A DNA stretch of 64,000 nucleotides from Cavia porcellus (Eukaryota; Chordata; Mammalia; Rodentia; Caviidae), in contig NW_026947489.1 in the NCBI RefSeq assembly GCF_034190915.1, forward strand, positions 64,046,001 to 64,110,000, read 5' to 3'. The notes beneath the pieces are model-generated. The model saw nothing but the letters and a program-made list of their open reading frames with translations, was not told where the DNA came from and did not search any database. The translations under genes were made by a program, and so were the position numbers. Of the stretch, positions 8,756 to 19,735 are shown one piece after another. How positions within the stretch are numbered: the stretch's first letter is position 1; each line of letters opens with the position of its first letter.

Positions 8756-10130
8756 AGGATGTTTCTCTTGTCTTTTTCTGTGGTTTCAGTATTAGGTGAT
8801 TTGATTTGAATTTATATTTATTATTTAGATTGGTATTCATTGAGTTTCCTCAAACTAAGAATTAATTCTGGCGATTCTCAGTCCTAACCTTTTAAACATG
8901 TCCTCTAGCCCATCCTTCTATTTTCCTCTTGTGAAACTCCCCGATATGCGCATTGAACTTTTGTACTTTATTTTCTTTCGTGCTTTCCATTCCTCGATCT
9001 CTGCGCTCTCTGGTAACTCCTTTGACACTATCTTTTGGGTCACTAATTCTTCAGCTACTAAACAATGGAGGTTCCTCCCCTGTGTGAGGCCCTATGTATA
9101 ATCCCAACTCCCCCCAAAAGAAAACAGAGAAGGGAAGTGGGTTCCAGGGTGAGAGGACACGCTCCATTCAGGGTTCCTTAGGGCTCAGGACCAGACTGTG
9201 ACTCAGAGCTGGCGCATACGCTGCTTCGATCTGAACATCAAGAGCTGCTGGTGTCAGGTTCTGGGAACCTGCGAGGTGGGAAAGCTGGCTTCAGCCAGGT
9301 TACAGTCACGCTGCGGTCTAGCTGGCCCAGGGGAGCCGGGCAGACCCGTTGGCCATCCACTGTCATCTCTAGTCAGTTGGTGCCAGGCCTGGCTCAGACA
9401 AAGAGGGGTGAGGTGCTGAAGAAGAATTCAGACTTCTCTTCTTGAGGACATTATATTGTCCCTTCACTTTTTCTCTCGTCATGAAAAATTTAATTCAAAA
9501 CAAAACAAAAAAGCCAGCAGAACCTCACACTCAAGTATTTTTCACACACAAGCAACCCTTAAAATAAGTGCATGGAATCACCAAGGCTTCTCATGTAAAC
9601 ACTCCAACAACACGGCACTCTTGACAGCACATGTCGTGTTATTAGACCTCTGCGGCAGCTCTGCAGGGCGAGGCAGTTGTTTCCAGGTCGTTTTTACAGA
9701 AGGAAAAAGCAGGGCTGTTTTGCTTTACTTTGGTAACTATGGGTTCTTGCAGTTTGACATTTCAATCCTGGCTCATGGGTGTGGCTCAATAAATTTGTGG
9801 GATGAATTCCATTTAAAATCTGAATGGGCTTTTGAAATCGCGGTTCTTTGGTACAGTTTTAAAAATGAGATCCTTTGAGTAGGAAGAAACCTCTTTATAA
9901 TGATTTAAAGAAGTAAATATTTATTGGGAAAAACTGGCCCCCTGAGCTGTTATCCACTCCTATAAACATGATGTCAAGCTATCTTGTATTATAATTAAGG
10001 ACTTGTTTGCCTGTATGTTTTCTTTTACATGTGATAATAAAATAATAGTATAATGAAAACTTGTCTCAGAAGTTTGAAGGGAAAAGACCTTTTAAATCAC
10101 AAAATTAGAACTTAAACCAAACCAGTAATT
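8756..10130. other. unique interval, no gene identified
   Basis: The frames at 8898-9101, 9198-9445 and 9456-9878 have no recognisable domain and no supporting splice or start context. Composition is ordinary. Confidence 0.4.
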
Positions 10131-10154
10131 TCGTTGCTTAAGAATAAAACTTGG

Positions 10155-10261
10155 GGGCTGGGGATTTAGCTCAGCGGCATAAGTGCCTCCCTTGCAAGTG
10201 TGTGGTCATGAGTTTGATCCCTGGTACCGATAAAAAAGAAAAAGACAAAAAAAAAAAAAAA
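10155..10261 (+). repeat. young ID SINE with 15-bp target duplication
   Basis: Full-length ID with GGTACCGATAAAAAAG and poly-A. The flanks AAGAATAAAACTTGG are identical at 10140-10154 and 10262-10276. Confidence 0.95.
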
Positions 10262-10280
10262 AAGAATAAAACTTGGCACA

Positions 10281-10371
10281 AAGGACTGGGAGTTTACCTC
10301 AACGTCACAAGTGCCTGCCTGGCAAGCCTGAGGTCGTGAGTTCGATGTCCAGTACCAGAAAAAAGAAAAAA
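10281..10371 (+). repeat. older ID SINE beside the young one
   Basis: The diverged ID core 'ggactgggagtttacctcaa' leads to 'gagttcgatgtccagtacc' and an A-rich tail. The short flanks TTGGCACA at 10273-10280 and 10372-10379 suggest its own target duplication. Confidence 0.88.
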
Positions 10372-10532
10372 ATTTGGCACATGAAGTTTGACAATGAATT
10401 TAGGTGGATTAAAGTATGGCTGTTAGAATTTACTGTGTGATACTTTAAACTATCATAAATGAGGAAAAATGACATTGATTGCACAAAATCAATAGTACTT
10501 TTTCACATAGCTAAAACATTACAACAAAGACA

Positions 10533-10550
10533 CACATGGGGGCGCTCTAA
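10533..10550 (+). promoter_or_regulatory. CTCF-like core motif
   Basis: CACACATGGGGGCGCTCT contains the GGGGGCGC core of CTCF sites in an otherwise CpG-poor, repeat-free stretch (10380-10800). A motif match alone is weak evidence. Confidence 0.3.
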
Positions 10551-10809
10551 TCAGCCAGAAATTCAGAGTGTGTATGCGTTTGTTGCTAGGGACCAGGTTT
10601 GAAGAAGTCCAAGCCCTTGCTACACTTTCACACATGGGAAAATTAAAGTGCCAAGGCATTATGATTTGACATTGCCCTGATCTTTAGAGTAAACACATTG
10701 GGTGCTAGATGTTTAAACGATTGTACAGCAATGCCTGGTCAATGAATTTATGCCATAGAATTTCGACTCTCATTCTCATTTAAAATTTTTACCAATATAG
10801 TTTATTTTC

Positions 10810-10948
10810 AATTTTTTTTTGTCTTTTTGAGACAGGGTCTCACTATGCAGCTCAGGCTGACTTCGAACTCATTCTGTATCCCAGGCTGGCCTCCCACTCC
10901 TGTCTCAGCCTTCCAAGTGCTGGGACTGACCACCATGCCGGCTAAGCA
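10810..10948 (-). repeat. B1 SINE
   Basis: The landmarks are 'gtctttttgagacagggtct', 'gcagctcaggctgacttcga' and 'ccaagtgctgggactg'. The distal end is slightly truncated. Confidence 0.9.
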
Positions 10949-11293
10949 CCTCTGTCATTTTAAGAAGATTTGCTTTGTTATACCAGTACGGGCTGGCTGG
11001 CCACACATTTCTATTTTTTCAAAAGTTTTTCCCTAAAATATACATTTTTACCCCAAAACAAGACAAAGTAAATAGTGAAACAATAAAACAAGGACTCTTG
11101 AATGACAAAGGCCTTTCCTTTGAGAGACAGGGTGGTGGGAGAGAAAGTACATCAGTCTTGCCTTCTGATTTGTCTTTGTTAATGACTTATTATATATACA
11201 TATTCAATTCAAGATGTGGATACACATTTGGTCACCTAATTTTATCCATAGTTTATGATTCACAAATTAACTTATTTCCTGTCCTGAAATTTT

Positions 11294-11500
11294 AGCCAGG
11301 CATAGTGAACTAGCTTGTAATCTCAGTATTCTAGGAGACTGAGGAAGGAGGATCACAAATTCCCAACCTAGCCTGGGTAATTCAGGATTTAGCGAGACTG
11401 TCTAAAAACCAAAATAAACCCAGCCAGGCCAAGCCAAACCACCGGGGACGTAACTCAGTGCAAACGCCCTGGGTTAAAAAACAAAAACAAAAAACAAGCC
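11294..11500 (+). repeat. B1-dID composite SINE
   Basis: A B1 unit (agccaggcatagtg, gactgaggaaggaggatcac) is joined through an A-rich linker to a short ID unit (ccggggacgtaactcagtg, gccctgggtt) and a second A-rich tail. Confidence 0.8.
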
Positions 11501-11663
11501 TTTTTTTAGTTATTAATAATGCAAAATAACAGATTACAAACATTAAAAATTGTTTTTCTAAGTTTTGTCTACATTTAGTCAAATATATCAGACAAGTACA
11601 AAATTCAATAGTATTCATATGATTTTGTGGGGTCTGGCTCTGGTTGTCACTCTGTTGTCATCT

Positions 11664-11885
11664 TTTGTTTTGAGACAGTCTCCCTCTGTAGTCCAGGTGG
11701 GCCTTGAACTTACCATGAGGCCTAGATTGACCTCAAACTCAAGGCAATCCTCCTTCCTCAGCTTCCCGTCTCTTCTTCTTCTTCTTGTTATTGTTGAGGT
11801 AGTTTCTCTATGTTGCCCGGGCTGGCCTTGAACTCTTGGTCTCAAGTAATCCTCCTGCCTCAGCCTCCTGAGTAGTTGGGTCTTG
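11664..11885 (-). repeat. two adjacent B1 SINEs
   Basis: The first copy spans about 11664-11775 and the second about 11785-11885, separated by a (TCT)n stretch (11771-11787). Both carry 'gaggctg' and 'tttgaga' complements and are diverged. Confidence 0.8.
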
Positions 11886-12117
11886 CTCTTATCTCTTATA
11901 ACTCCCACCAAATCATCCCAAGTAGTCATACTGGCCTTCCTGCACATTGAGCATGAAAAGATTCATCTGGACCAGCACTGCTGTATTTCTGTTCCTTTTT
12001 CCCAGAACATTCTTACTAATTTACTTTCTCTGACCATTGGAATGAGAACTGTAAGACACAGGGTTTCATCTATCTAGTTCAGTAAGTGTCTCAACAGAAG
12101 ACAGATGGAATGTTCAA

Positions 12118-12242
12118 AATAACTCGGGACATTTCATACACATGGCATCATGTAGAATGTGATGTTGTCTTTTGTGACTGGTTTCTTTCTCTTAGCATAA
12201 AGTTTTCAAGGTTCACCCATACTGAAGCATGCATCAGTACTA
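12118..12242 (-). repeat. L1 3' fragment
   Basis: The order 'gacatttcatacacatgg', 'tttctttctcttagcataa', 'ttcaaggttcaccca' and 'gcatcagtac' matches the antisense of an old L1M ORF2-3'/UTR region. The fragment is cut off by a B1-dID. Confidence 0.75.
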
Positions 12243-12254
12243 TCTATCTGTCTA

Positions 12255-12440
12255 GTCTTGCTGTGCTGAGAGTTGAACCCAGGGCCTTTGCAATGAGCCA
12301 CATTCCCCAGTCTCTTTTTAATTTTGAGACAGAGTGTCACTAAATTGATAAATTGCACAGGCTTAGCTTAAAATTGTGATCCTCCTGCCTCAGCCTCTCA
12401 GAGTGTTAGAATTTCAGCCTTGGACCACCATACTTGACTT
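12255..12440 (-). repeat. B1-dID composite SINE
   Basis: An ID complement ('gttgaacccagggcctttgc') is followed by 'ttttgagacagagtgtcact' and a diverged B1 complement. Confidence 0.8.
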
Positions 12441-12660
12441 CTTAATTTTTTTTCCTCAAGAGAAGGTCTCACTGCATTTTCCACACTGGTCTTAAACTCT
12501 TGGGCTTGTGTTTTCCCTAGTCCAGCTCCTGGGTAGCTGGAACTGCCGGCGTGTGCCACCATCCATTAATTAATTTGTTGGTTTAGGTGGTAGGCATTGA
12601 ACCAGGGTCTCATGTGATAAGTATAGCTTCACCATTGAACTGCACTCTCAGCCCTTATAT
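12441..12660 (-). repeat. diverged B1 followed by ID remnant
   Basis: The B1 complement spans about 12448-12565 ('gcgtgtgccaccatcc' end). A degenerate ID complement spans 12578-12655 ('ggcattgaaccagggtctca', 'ctctcagccc'). Confidence 0.7.
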
Positions 12661-13384
12661 TTAAAAACTATATTCTCTATATTCACCTATAAGCCACCTC
12701 CTATTTAGATAGAAAAAGGTATGCAGAAATATATACCATAGTATTGGTAACCATACCTCTGGGGAAATAATTATATGGGGAACTTTCATTTTCTACGCAG
12801 TACATTGCTATAAGGTTTAAATGTTTTGCTTTGAGTTAGCTGTATTTTACTCAGTAAGAAGCAAATGTAAATCTGTGGGGTTTGTTCCTTTATTTTAGGG
12901 TCAAGGTTAAACTAGTGAGATAAAAATGACATTTTATTCCACCCAATGATTTTAGATCAAAGCTTTCTAGTTGTTAGTATTAAAGCAACCTGCTGCTTTT
13001 CTTTTTGAAGGTATTAAATAAACTTAAATTTCATTATAAGATATTTACTCAAGCTTGTCTGCCATGTGGGGGGTATGCATGGGTATTTGAGTTCACATAT
13101 TGTTAACACCTTTTATCACCTTTGGTTAATAAGCCTTCCGCAAACATTTTCAATGACTGCTTGCTTGTATATAATTTTATATGTTACAAATTAACCTCAG
13201 AGATTGTAACAAATAGTTTAATCAATTCACTGTGCTATTTACACAGTAGATCTCTAGGAACCAGAGAAAAGTACAGGGGAACTATCAGGCTTTCTCATTT
13301 GAAACAGCCCTTCTTCCTGGATTTTTGTTTTAGTGGAGAAAATAGTCAAACTGCCAAATCCTATCCTTTCTCTGCCTTGAGGTG
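12661..13384. other. AT-rich unique interval, no gene seen
   Basis: No repeat landmark, splice-supported exon or RNA gene was recognised. Confidence 0.4.
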
Positions 13385-13612
13385 GTGTAACGCAGGGGCA
13401 TATGGGTTGGCTGCTCTTGGATCAACACAGGTTCTTGGTCAAGTGGTTCAAATCCTACCTAGTGCCTGAGACCTTGCGCAAGGCAGCTCACGGCTTAGGG
13501 ACTGGCTTGCTCACACATAATGTGATAGAATACTTTCCTCCCTCAAAGGTTGCTCTGAACACTAAACAAGGATATAAAAGCACTGTCTACAGGAACGCAC
13601 CTGTACCTTAAG
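13385..13612 (+). repeat. MIR SINE
   Basis: MIR landmarks in order: 'gtggttcaaatcctac', 'ccttgcgcaaggcag', 'tttcctccctcaaagg', 'aaggatataaaagcac' and 'aacgcacctgta'. It is nearly full length, ancient and strongly diverged. Confidence 0.75.
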
Positions 13613-13655
13613 GGCCATAGCCACTAGTGGTTTGCTGTTTGTTAGGGAATCTCCC

Positions 13656-13785
13656 CAGAATTTTTTTTTTTTTGAGACAATATCTTATTAATTACCCCAG
13701 GCTGGCCTCAGACTCACAGCAGTCCTTCTGCCTCAGCCTCCCCAGCACTGGGATTACAGATTGTGCCACCATACTTGATTTCCCC
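13656..13785 (-). repeat. B1 SINE
   Basis: A T-run and 'tttgagacaatatc' start is followed by 'ccccaggctggcctcagac' and 'gcactgggattacag'. Confidence 0.87.
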
Positions 13786-14324
13786 TGATTTTGAAGCTAT
13801 GTGAGACACAACAAACTGTTATCACGGTTCCCAAAGTCTACACTGACTGTAATCTGATATAAGGAGGGTTGTAATCATAATACTCTTGGAATAGTATTGT
13901 GAAAAATTTTTTTGTTTTTTAAATCAAAAAGTTATGAAGTATCATGTTGTGAAATCCAGAAATACTATTATTCTTTGTTCAGAGTGATTTTAGCCAGTTT
14001 TGTTTTGTTGAATCTTAACACACATGAAGGTATGGACAGCTATTTTGAAGAGAGTGAGAGACACAATGACAGCCATTGTTGACATCCCTGTTGTCTGATC
14101 TTGAAGACCTAAAACGCCTTCCTCATCTTGTTCAGATCAGTTCTATACCATGGTGCTTCATGTAAATTCTCTGAATGTGAAGATATGGTTAACTATTTGG
14201 AAGAAAACAGACACTATGATAGATGGTGAGGATCTCTGATTGTCTTGCTTTGAAATTTATGTCTTTCATTGCTTTCTTATGTTCTGTTTTGCTCTGTTCT
14301 GTTGTGTTTAATTTTACCCTCCTT
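13786..14324. other. unique interval, no gene seen
   Basis: AT-rich, without recognised repeats or exons. Related phrases 'gacagctattttgaagagag' near 14036 and 'gttaactatttggaagaaaa' near 14188 hint at a diverged local duplication of about 150 bp. Confidence 0.35.
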
Positions 14325-14338
14325 AAAATAAAATTTTA

Positions 14339-14435
14339 GGCTGGTCCGATGGCAGTGGGTTATCAGAACTTATTAACATTAGTGTCACTAAAGTTGGTAT
14401 ACCACACCCCCCCACTGCTAAATTTGACTGGCTTT
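14339..14435 (+). pseudogene. RNY4P: Y4 RNA retropseudogene
   Basis: The 97-base body starts GGCTGGTCCGATGGCAGTGG and ends with the complementary stem strand and GACTGGCTTT. This matches the Y4 small RNA (Ro60-binding, Pol III) almost throughout, including the loop motif TTAACATTAG and the pyrimidine run before ACTGCTAAATTTG. Deviations from the Y4 I remember are a GCAG for GTAG change and a slightly altered, longer C-rich segment. Two signs mark it as an L1-mobilised copy: an A-rich 3' tail in place of the natural genomic flank, and identical 14-bp flanks AAAATAAAATTTTA at 14325-14338 and 14445-14458. The Pol III terminator T-run is replaced by TTT followed by A, so autonomous expression is unlikely. 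Confidence 0.92.
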
Positions 14436-14527
14436 AAAAAAAATAAAATAAAATTTTAAAAAAGTTATGAAAGAAGTTCAAGGAAAAGATGAATGCAAAC
14501 GTGTATGTGTGTGCGTGTATTTTTGTC

Positions 14528-14605
14528 CTTCCCCATGCTGGAAATCAAATCCAGGGCCTTACACACACTAGACGAGTGCTGCCTCGGGAGCTCCACACCC
14601 AGTCC
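14528..14605 (-). repeat. ID-like SINE remnant
   Basis: 'catgctggaaatcaaatcca', 'gggccttacacacactagac' and 'gagctccacaccca' form a degenerate ID complement. Confidence 0.65.
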
Positions 14606-15390
14606 TGTGTCAGTGGTGGGACCCTGTTCCTTCCACCTGTGGTCAGCAGCGGTCAGTGCCTCCAGCAAAGGATGATGCAAAGGAAACGCTTTCGAGTTTT
14701 AAAAACTTCGGCTTCTGAGTCTCAAAAACCCAAGGCTCGGCAGCTTCGTGGAGTAGAGTTCCTGCCAAGGGCGGCGGGTTGGGGAGGACAGAGGAGGAGC
14801 CAGACCACCTGTTCCCCTTGATGGGCCGACTGCCAAGTCACAACACTGGGAAGGCTGACCACGAGGGTCCACGTGGAGCATGCAGGCGACAGGCCTGAGA
14901 TTGCCCAGAGGCCATCTACTCACCCTGCCCTGGCCAAAGGACACACAGACTCTGAGGCCCTGCAGTAAGGACACCTCAGCCCCCAGGACAGCCCAGGCTT
15001 GGAGGACAGTGGCTCCGGCATGGCTGGGTTTGCCTCTGGGACTGCGGGGTAGGCGGGAGATGGGGAGGGCATCCTGCTTTCACTGTGGTTACTTCTGCCT
15101 TGGCCAGCCACAGAAGGAAATAAGTGCAGAGTTAGTTTCTCATACTCCTGAGTTAACACTTGAAATCTATGAAAATCTAAATGTGTCCTAAAGGCCTTCC
15201 CAGGGTGCTTTGAAATGCCACATCCTCCTTGTATCAGAAAAAAGTGCTGACTGATTTCTAACATCAAACTAGCAAAAAAGATGTCATGGTCCGTGAGGCT
15301 AAGCCAGATAATGGGTAGATGCTTTAACTAAACCTCTCCAGAGTTAAAATATGTAGTACTGAGATTTATACCCCACAAAAAAAACGTATA
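14606..15390. other. GC-moderate unique interval, no gene identified
   Basis: Overlapping frames occur on both strands (about 14489-14974 and 14880-15267). None has a recognisable domain or convincing start and splice context. Confidence 0.4.
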
Positions 15391-15393
15391 CTT

Positions 15394-15570
15394 AGCTCAG
15401 TGCGGTGGTGCACACCTGTGATCCTAGCACTCTTGAAGGCTGAGGCAGGAGGATCACAAGTTTGAGACACAAGTTTGCCCGGGCAGTGGAGCCACTTAGT
15501 GAGACCCTGGCTCAAAACATCAAGTGAAAAAGGGCTGGAGCTAACTTCAGGCTCTAGTACTGGAAACAAC
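15394..15570 (+). repeat. B1-dID composite SINE
   Basis: B1 with 'gcggtggtgcacacctgtga' and 'gaggctgaggcaggaggatc' is followed by an A-rich linker and a shortened ID unit ('agggctggagctaacttcag', 'ctagtactgg'). Confidence 0.82.
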
Positions 15571-15574
15571 TCTA

Positions 15575-15960
15575 GGCTTCATAGCAGCAGAAGTTGTAAT
15601 ACTCAGAAAGCAGAAGTTAACCAAATGCTCACTGCCAGTAAGTGGATAAATAACTCGTGGTACATTTACACGATGGAAGGGCACACAGCAGGGAGAAGGA
15701 GCATGCTGCAAGGGTAGCATGGCTGCATCTTGCTACCCTAAGTTGAGGGAAGAAGTCATTCACAGAAGCACCAACGCCGTCCTGTTTGTCTAAAGTACAA
15801 AGCCAGGCAGAAGTAATTCATCAAATTGAAGTTACCTTATCTGGCCAGTACAAGCACAGGGGCTTCTGTCAAGCTGGTGTCATTGTGTGTCTCGCTCTGG
15901 TTAAGGACTGCGTGGATAGGTTCATGTTGTAAAAATCCACTGAGCCATGGTACATGTGCC
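15575..15960 (+). repeat. old L1 3' fragment
   Basis: 'gcagcagaagttgtaatac', 'aagtggataaataactcgtg', 'gtacatttacacgatggaag' and 'gaagaagtcattcacagaa' follow the order of the L1M ORF2 end and 3' UTR in the sense direction. It is highly diverged. Confidence 0.6.
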
Positions 15961-16107
15961 TTTAAAAAACACTATCAGTGCTGCACAGATGTTGTTCCGT
16001 AGGTAAGTCAATGGTGTAGCTTCTGGTGTGTGATTTGTCAGAAGCAGAACAATACATAAGAAATCAAAAGTAAGTATTGAGAATATGAACAAAATTAAAA
16101 GGTCCCA

Positions 16108-16213
16108 TACTGGGCATGATAGTATATGCCTGTAATCCCAGCACTCAGGAGGCTGAGGCAGGAGGATCACTGTGAGTTAGAGGCCAGCCTGGACTACTGA
16201 GTGAGACACTGTC
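16108..16213 (+). repeat. B1 SINE, left part, split by an LTR
   Basis: A B1 head through 'gagtgagacactgtc' is visible. The missing tail resumes at 16984 with 'ctgtctcaaaaaaagg' (16984-17005), so the solo LTR between them inserted into this B1. Confidence 0.92.
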
Positions 16214-16983
16214 TGTTGTAGTCAGGGGTTGTGCAGAGAACAATGAGAATCAGGAAATGGAGTTTATAATATTTTTATAATAGTCACCCAGAGTTAACAC
16301 AAGAAAATGCAGGAAATCTATCTATAATACTAAAGACATAGAACATTTAGCCAAGAGCCTGAACCCCGCAGCAATGTCCCACATGAGTCCGGATGAAGAC
16401 CTAGAGCTCATGATAATGCCTCCCACGAGTCCAACTGGAGGTCTACAGCCCACAGGGACTCACGCCAGTCTTTTATGGATTCGTGCTGGGAAGGCCCAAG
16501 GTCAGCGGTGGAAGCTAGAAAGTCCATGCCAGCAGGGTGAAGGAGCTGTGCTGGTGGGCTGAGGGTTCTATGCTGGAGCTGAGAAGTCACGTTCACAACA
16601 AATACCTGAGCTGTCCTGAAAAGCACCACAGCCATCCTTAGTGACACAGGTGCCCCGAGCTCCTCCGATGATAAGCACAGTCAAGTACATGCCAGGAAGC
16701 CAGCATGACAAGTTCATCCTGGAGACCAAGTGGAACACATCTTCCCCTCCGGAGCCAGGAAGCAATGCTTGATGTGAGGACCAGAGCTCCTCCAGGAGAA
16801 CCAACAGCTCAAACAGCAACACGTAGGAGAACCCACAATGCCTCAACACCTCAACGCCCTTCCTTCTCCTTCTCCACGTCTCTATTTAAGCTGGCAACTT
16901 TCCACAGGTGAAACATCTATGCTCAGAAGCATGGTGATTCAATTCCGCTAGCGCTGTTGACCACCAGTTTTTAATCCATAACA
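16214..16983. mobile_element. solo LTR (770 bp) with perfect 5-bp target duplication
   Basis: The element starts TGTTGTAGTC and ends ATAACA, so it has TG...CA termini. It is flanked by CTGTC at 16209-16213 and 16984-16988. No internal retroviral sequence is present. A related 5-bp-duplication LTR lies at 20104. A 5-bp duplication fits ERVL/MaLR-type or some class I endogenous retroviruses. I could not fix the transcriptional orientation or the family. Confidence 0.88.
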
Positions 16984-17010
16984 CTGTCTCAAAAAAAGGA
17001 AAAACAAATT

Positions 17011-18185
17011 AAGAGCCCCTCTTTACATTACAATGGTGATTACCTTCTAGTTAAAGGATGATAGATTGCCCAAGACCTGAGAGCAGTTCTCGAAAGACTC
17101 CTGGACTTGGACAGCACCGCACTTTGGAGCACTTGGGAGTGAAGATGACTTCCATGTTGAGATGCTAACTAGTCTAGACTTGTTTGATGAGAGTGGGCTT
17201 CCTCGAATGCCACCATGTTAGAGAATTCAGCATTCGGTGCATCAGTGAAAACTTAGCACTTTAAATCTGGCTGGCTTTGGATAGACTGACATGTTAGATT
17301 TAGTACAACTGTAGAATTAATGCTAAAAACTCCCGTGCTGCACTGTTTTCCCATATGCTACATAAAAATGCTATATAGTTTCTCACTCAAAAGCTGCTAT
17401 ATTAGGGTGCTAGCTGATTTTATGCTTTCAACTTGCTTAATGTTTTCATTTATATACAATAGAGGTTTATACCACATCAGTCAAACAATCTATTGCAAAA
17501 TAATTTATGGTAAAATCATCATAAATTTATACAAAGTATTGATTTAGCATTAATTTTCAAACTGTGAAAGTCAATGAACCATAAATCTGTAAATAAATTA
17601 GTGAAGCAAAAGACATAAACGACACAAAAAAATTAGTCTCCATGTCACGTGTGTGCTTTTCAGATAGCTCTATGGGGAAAATATATGGGAGGAGGCTTCA
17701 TAAAATTTTAAATTAGTGACATAAAAATAACATAATGCACAAAGAAATAGACCATCTCAAAAAATTGTGAAGAAAAACCACCCAAGAATCTGGTTCTCGT
17801 CTCGATGTACTGGCAGCACAATTGAGCTGAACGATGCCCTGCAAAGGGAAGCATCTTCACACCCTTGTGCTTCCAAAAAATTTTGGAGGCAAAGCTATAG
17901 CACAATCTATTTAATTCTTGGAATACCCTGTTTCTGTTTGTGTGCATATGTTTGAATATCTTTATTATTTTAAAAGCCTGCATGGAAGACATCACCTTGG
18001 CAGTATGATAGTCCAAGCTCTCAGCAGGCATTTGAATCCCTCTGCGACTTTCCTTATAAGCAACCAATTGCCCCTCCAAGGCTTCGTGCCCTCCCGATAC
18101 ACTGTGATCTGTTTTGTTCTATCCTTGGCTAGTTACTAGAGATTGTGGCAGTGTTTACAGTCTAGTTTCTGTTTTGTTGTTTGTT
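17011..18185. other. AT-rich unique interval, no gene seen
   Basis: No SINE landmark or supported exon is visible. The frames at 17708-18139 overlap on both strands and look like chance. Confidence 0.4.
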
Positions 18186-18187
18186 TA

Positions 18188-18318
18188 AGAAACTGTGTAG
18201 TTCAGGATGGCCTTGAACTCACTATGTATCCCCGCTGGCCTCAAATTCACTGTGATCCTCCTGCCCCAGCCTTTTGAGAATGGGAGTACAGATGTGTGCC
18301 ACCACAGCCAACTTCCAG
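18188..18318 (-). repeat. B1 SINE
   Basis: 'gtagttcaggatggccttga', 'atccccgctggcctcaaatt' and 'gatgtgtgccaccacagcc' form a B1 complement. Confidence 0.85.
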
Positions 18319-18365
18319 TGCCCGTTTTGTTCAGAGAAAATGGCTTTCTGATACTGTATTTACAC

Positions 18366-18590
18366 TTACTCTGGGGTGCAGGTGTTTAAACCCAGGTAGT
18401 CAAGTACTCTACCAGTGAGCAACAACCCAAGCCCTTTTAAGTTTTTTAAAATTTGTTTTTTATTTTGAGATAGAGGCACACCAAGTTGCCAGAGTTGGCT
18501 TTGAACTTATGGTCCTCCTGCCTCAGCTTCCTACTGCACCCCAGTAGCTGGGATTTCAGGTGTGTGCCACTGTGCATGATTTTGTCAAGC
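18366..18590 (-). repeat. B1-dID composite SINE
   Basis: A degenerate ID complement (18366-18436) is followed by 'tattttgagatagaggcaca' and a B1 complement ending 'ggtgtgtgccactgtgc'. Confidence 0.8.
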
Positions 18591-19611
18591 TCTTTACAGC
18601 TTGGTTTCAATAGTGTCGACTTGGCACAAAAAAGATCAGGCAAGAGAGTGGCAGAGTTCTTCAAGACATCAAGCCATTGCTTGGGGAAAAACATGTCCTT
18701 CATGGGACACATCTAAATTGATAATTATTGTCTTCCTTAGGTGCTATTAGTGTGGAAAAAAGATCAGGGTTTTCTTCCGGAGAATCATGACATAAGGCTG
18801 TGCGTTGCTATCAGGAGTCCTGTGATTAACTGGTTAGAGCAGTGTAGGTTTAGCTCCCGTGGCTGCAGACAGCCAGGCCAGGAGAATGGGACGCGTGAGG
18901 CCTGCTCACGTGCTCTGATCCTCCCCACAGACTGTGTGGACTGTGAGATGTGAGCCGTGGATCCCCAAGGAAAATCAGGATGGTGGCCAGGTGTGCTGTG
19001 AATGGCGTGCAAGACTGCATGGGCCCCCCGGTCCCCGCTTCCTTGGTCTGCAGTGCAATCGGTGCTCCTGGGAGTTGTGTGCGGCACAACTCGCGCAGCC
19101 GTGTGCAGCCACACCGACTGTGACAGGGAAAGGGAATAATGAATGCCAGAGAGGCAGGGACGGGTGTCTGCTGTCCTGATTAATGACATTTGCTTGTCTA
19201 TTTGATTCTGAAAGGCTTAAGGGAGTACTTAGGATTCTGACTTTATTTATTCCCCCTAATCTCCTTGTATGTCTGGTCTCTGCAACAGTGGTTTTCAACT
19301 CTTTTTTTCCCTGCCGTACTGTAGACACAAGATGATCTTGCAGAAGCTCACAACTGGGATACACACCCTCCTCCTTGGTCACTCTGGAGGCACAGCTGTA
19401 GAATCCTGGGCAAGGAAAGCCATGGGCCTGCCTGGGAGGCAGCGTGCACGTGACACACAGTGTGTTGCCACCTTCTTCCAAATGGGGCAAGTCACATGGG
19501 ATCGCTTCGAGGGTTTCTGTAAACTGTGTGGTGGGAAACTGGCATTTCAGTGGTGCAGGAGGACAGACAGATAGGCATCCTTCCTTCTTCACCTATACCT
19601 GGGAAGAGCTG

Positions 19612-19616
<5 letters not shown>
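18591..19616. other. unique interval, no gene identified
   Basis: The 205-codon minus-strand frame (18975-19592) has no recognisable domain and overlaps open frames on both strands. No repeat landmark was seen. Confidence 0.4.
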
Positions 19617-19698
<82 letters not shown>

Positions 19699-19735
19699 GA
19701 GACAGAGACAGAGACAGAGACAGAGACAGAGACGG
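19617..19735. repeat. (GA)n / (GACA)n microsatellite, about 120 bp
   Basis: A long GA run passes into GACAGA hexamer-like units. The Arg-Glu and Ser-Leu repeat frames read through it are artefacts of the dinucleotide. Confidence 0.97.

Noticed and set aside
14339..14435. Functional Y4 RNA gene
   Set aside because: The A-tail and 14-bp target duplication show it is a retrocopy, and the terminator T-run is missing.
18975..19592. 205-codon minus-strand open frame
   Set aside because: Cys/His/Pro-rich but with no recognised domain. Overlapping open frames exist on the other strand and codon use shows no coding pattern I can defend.
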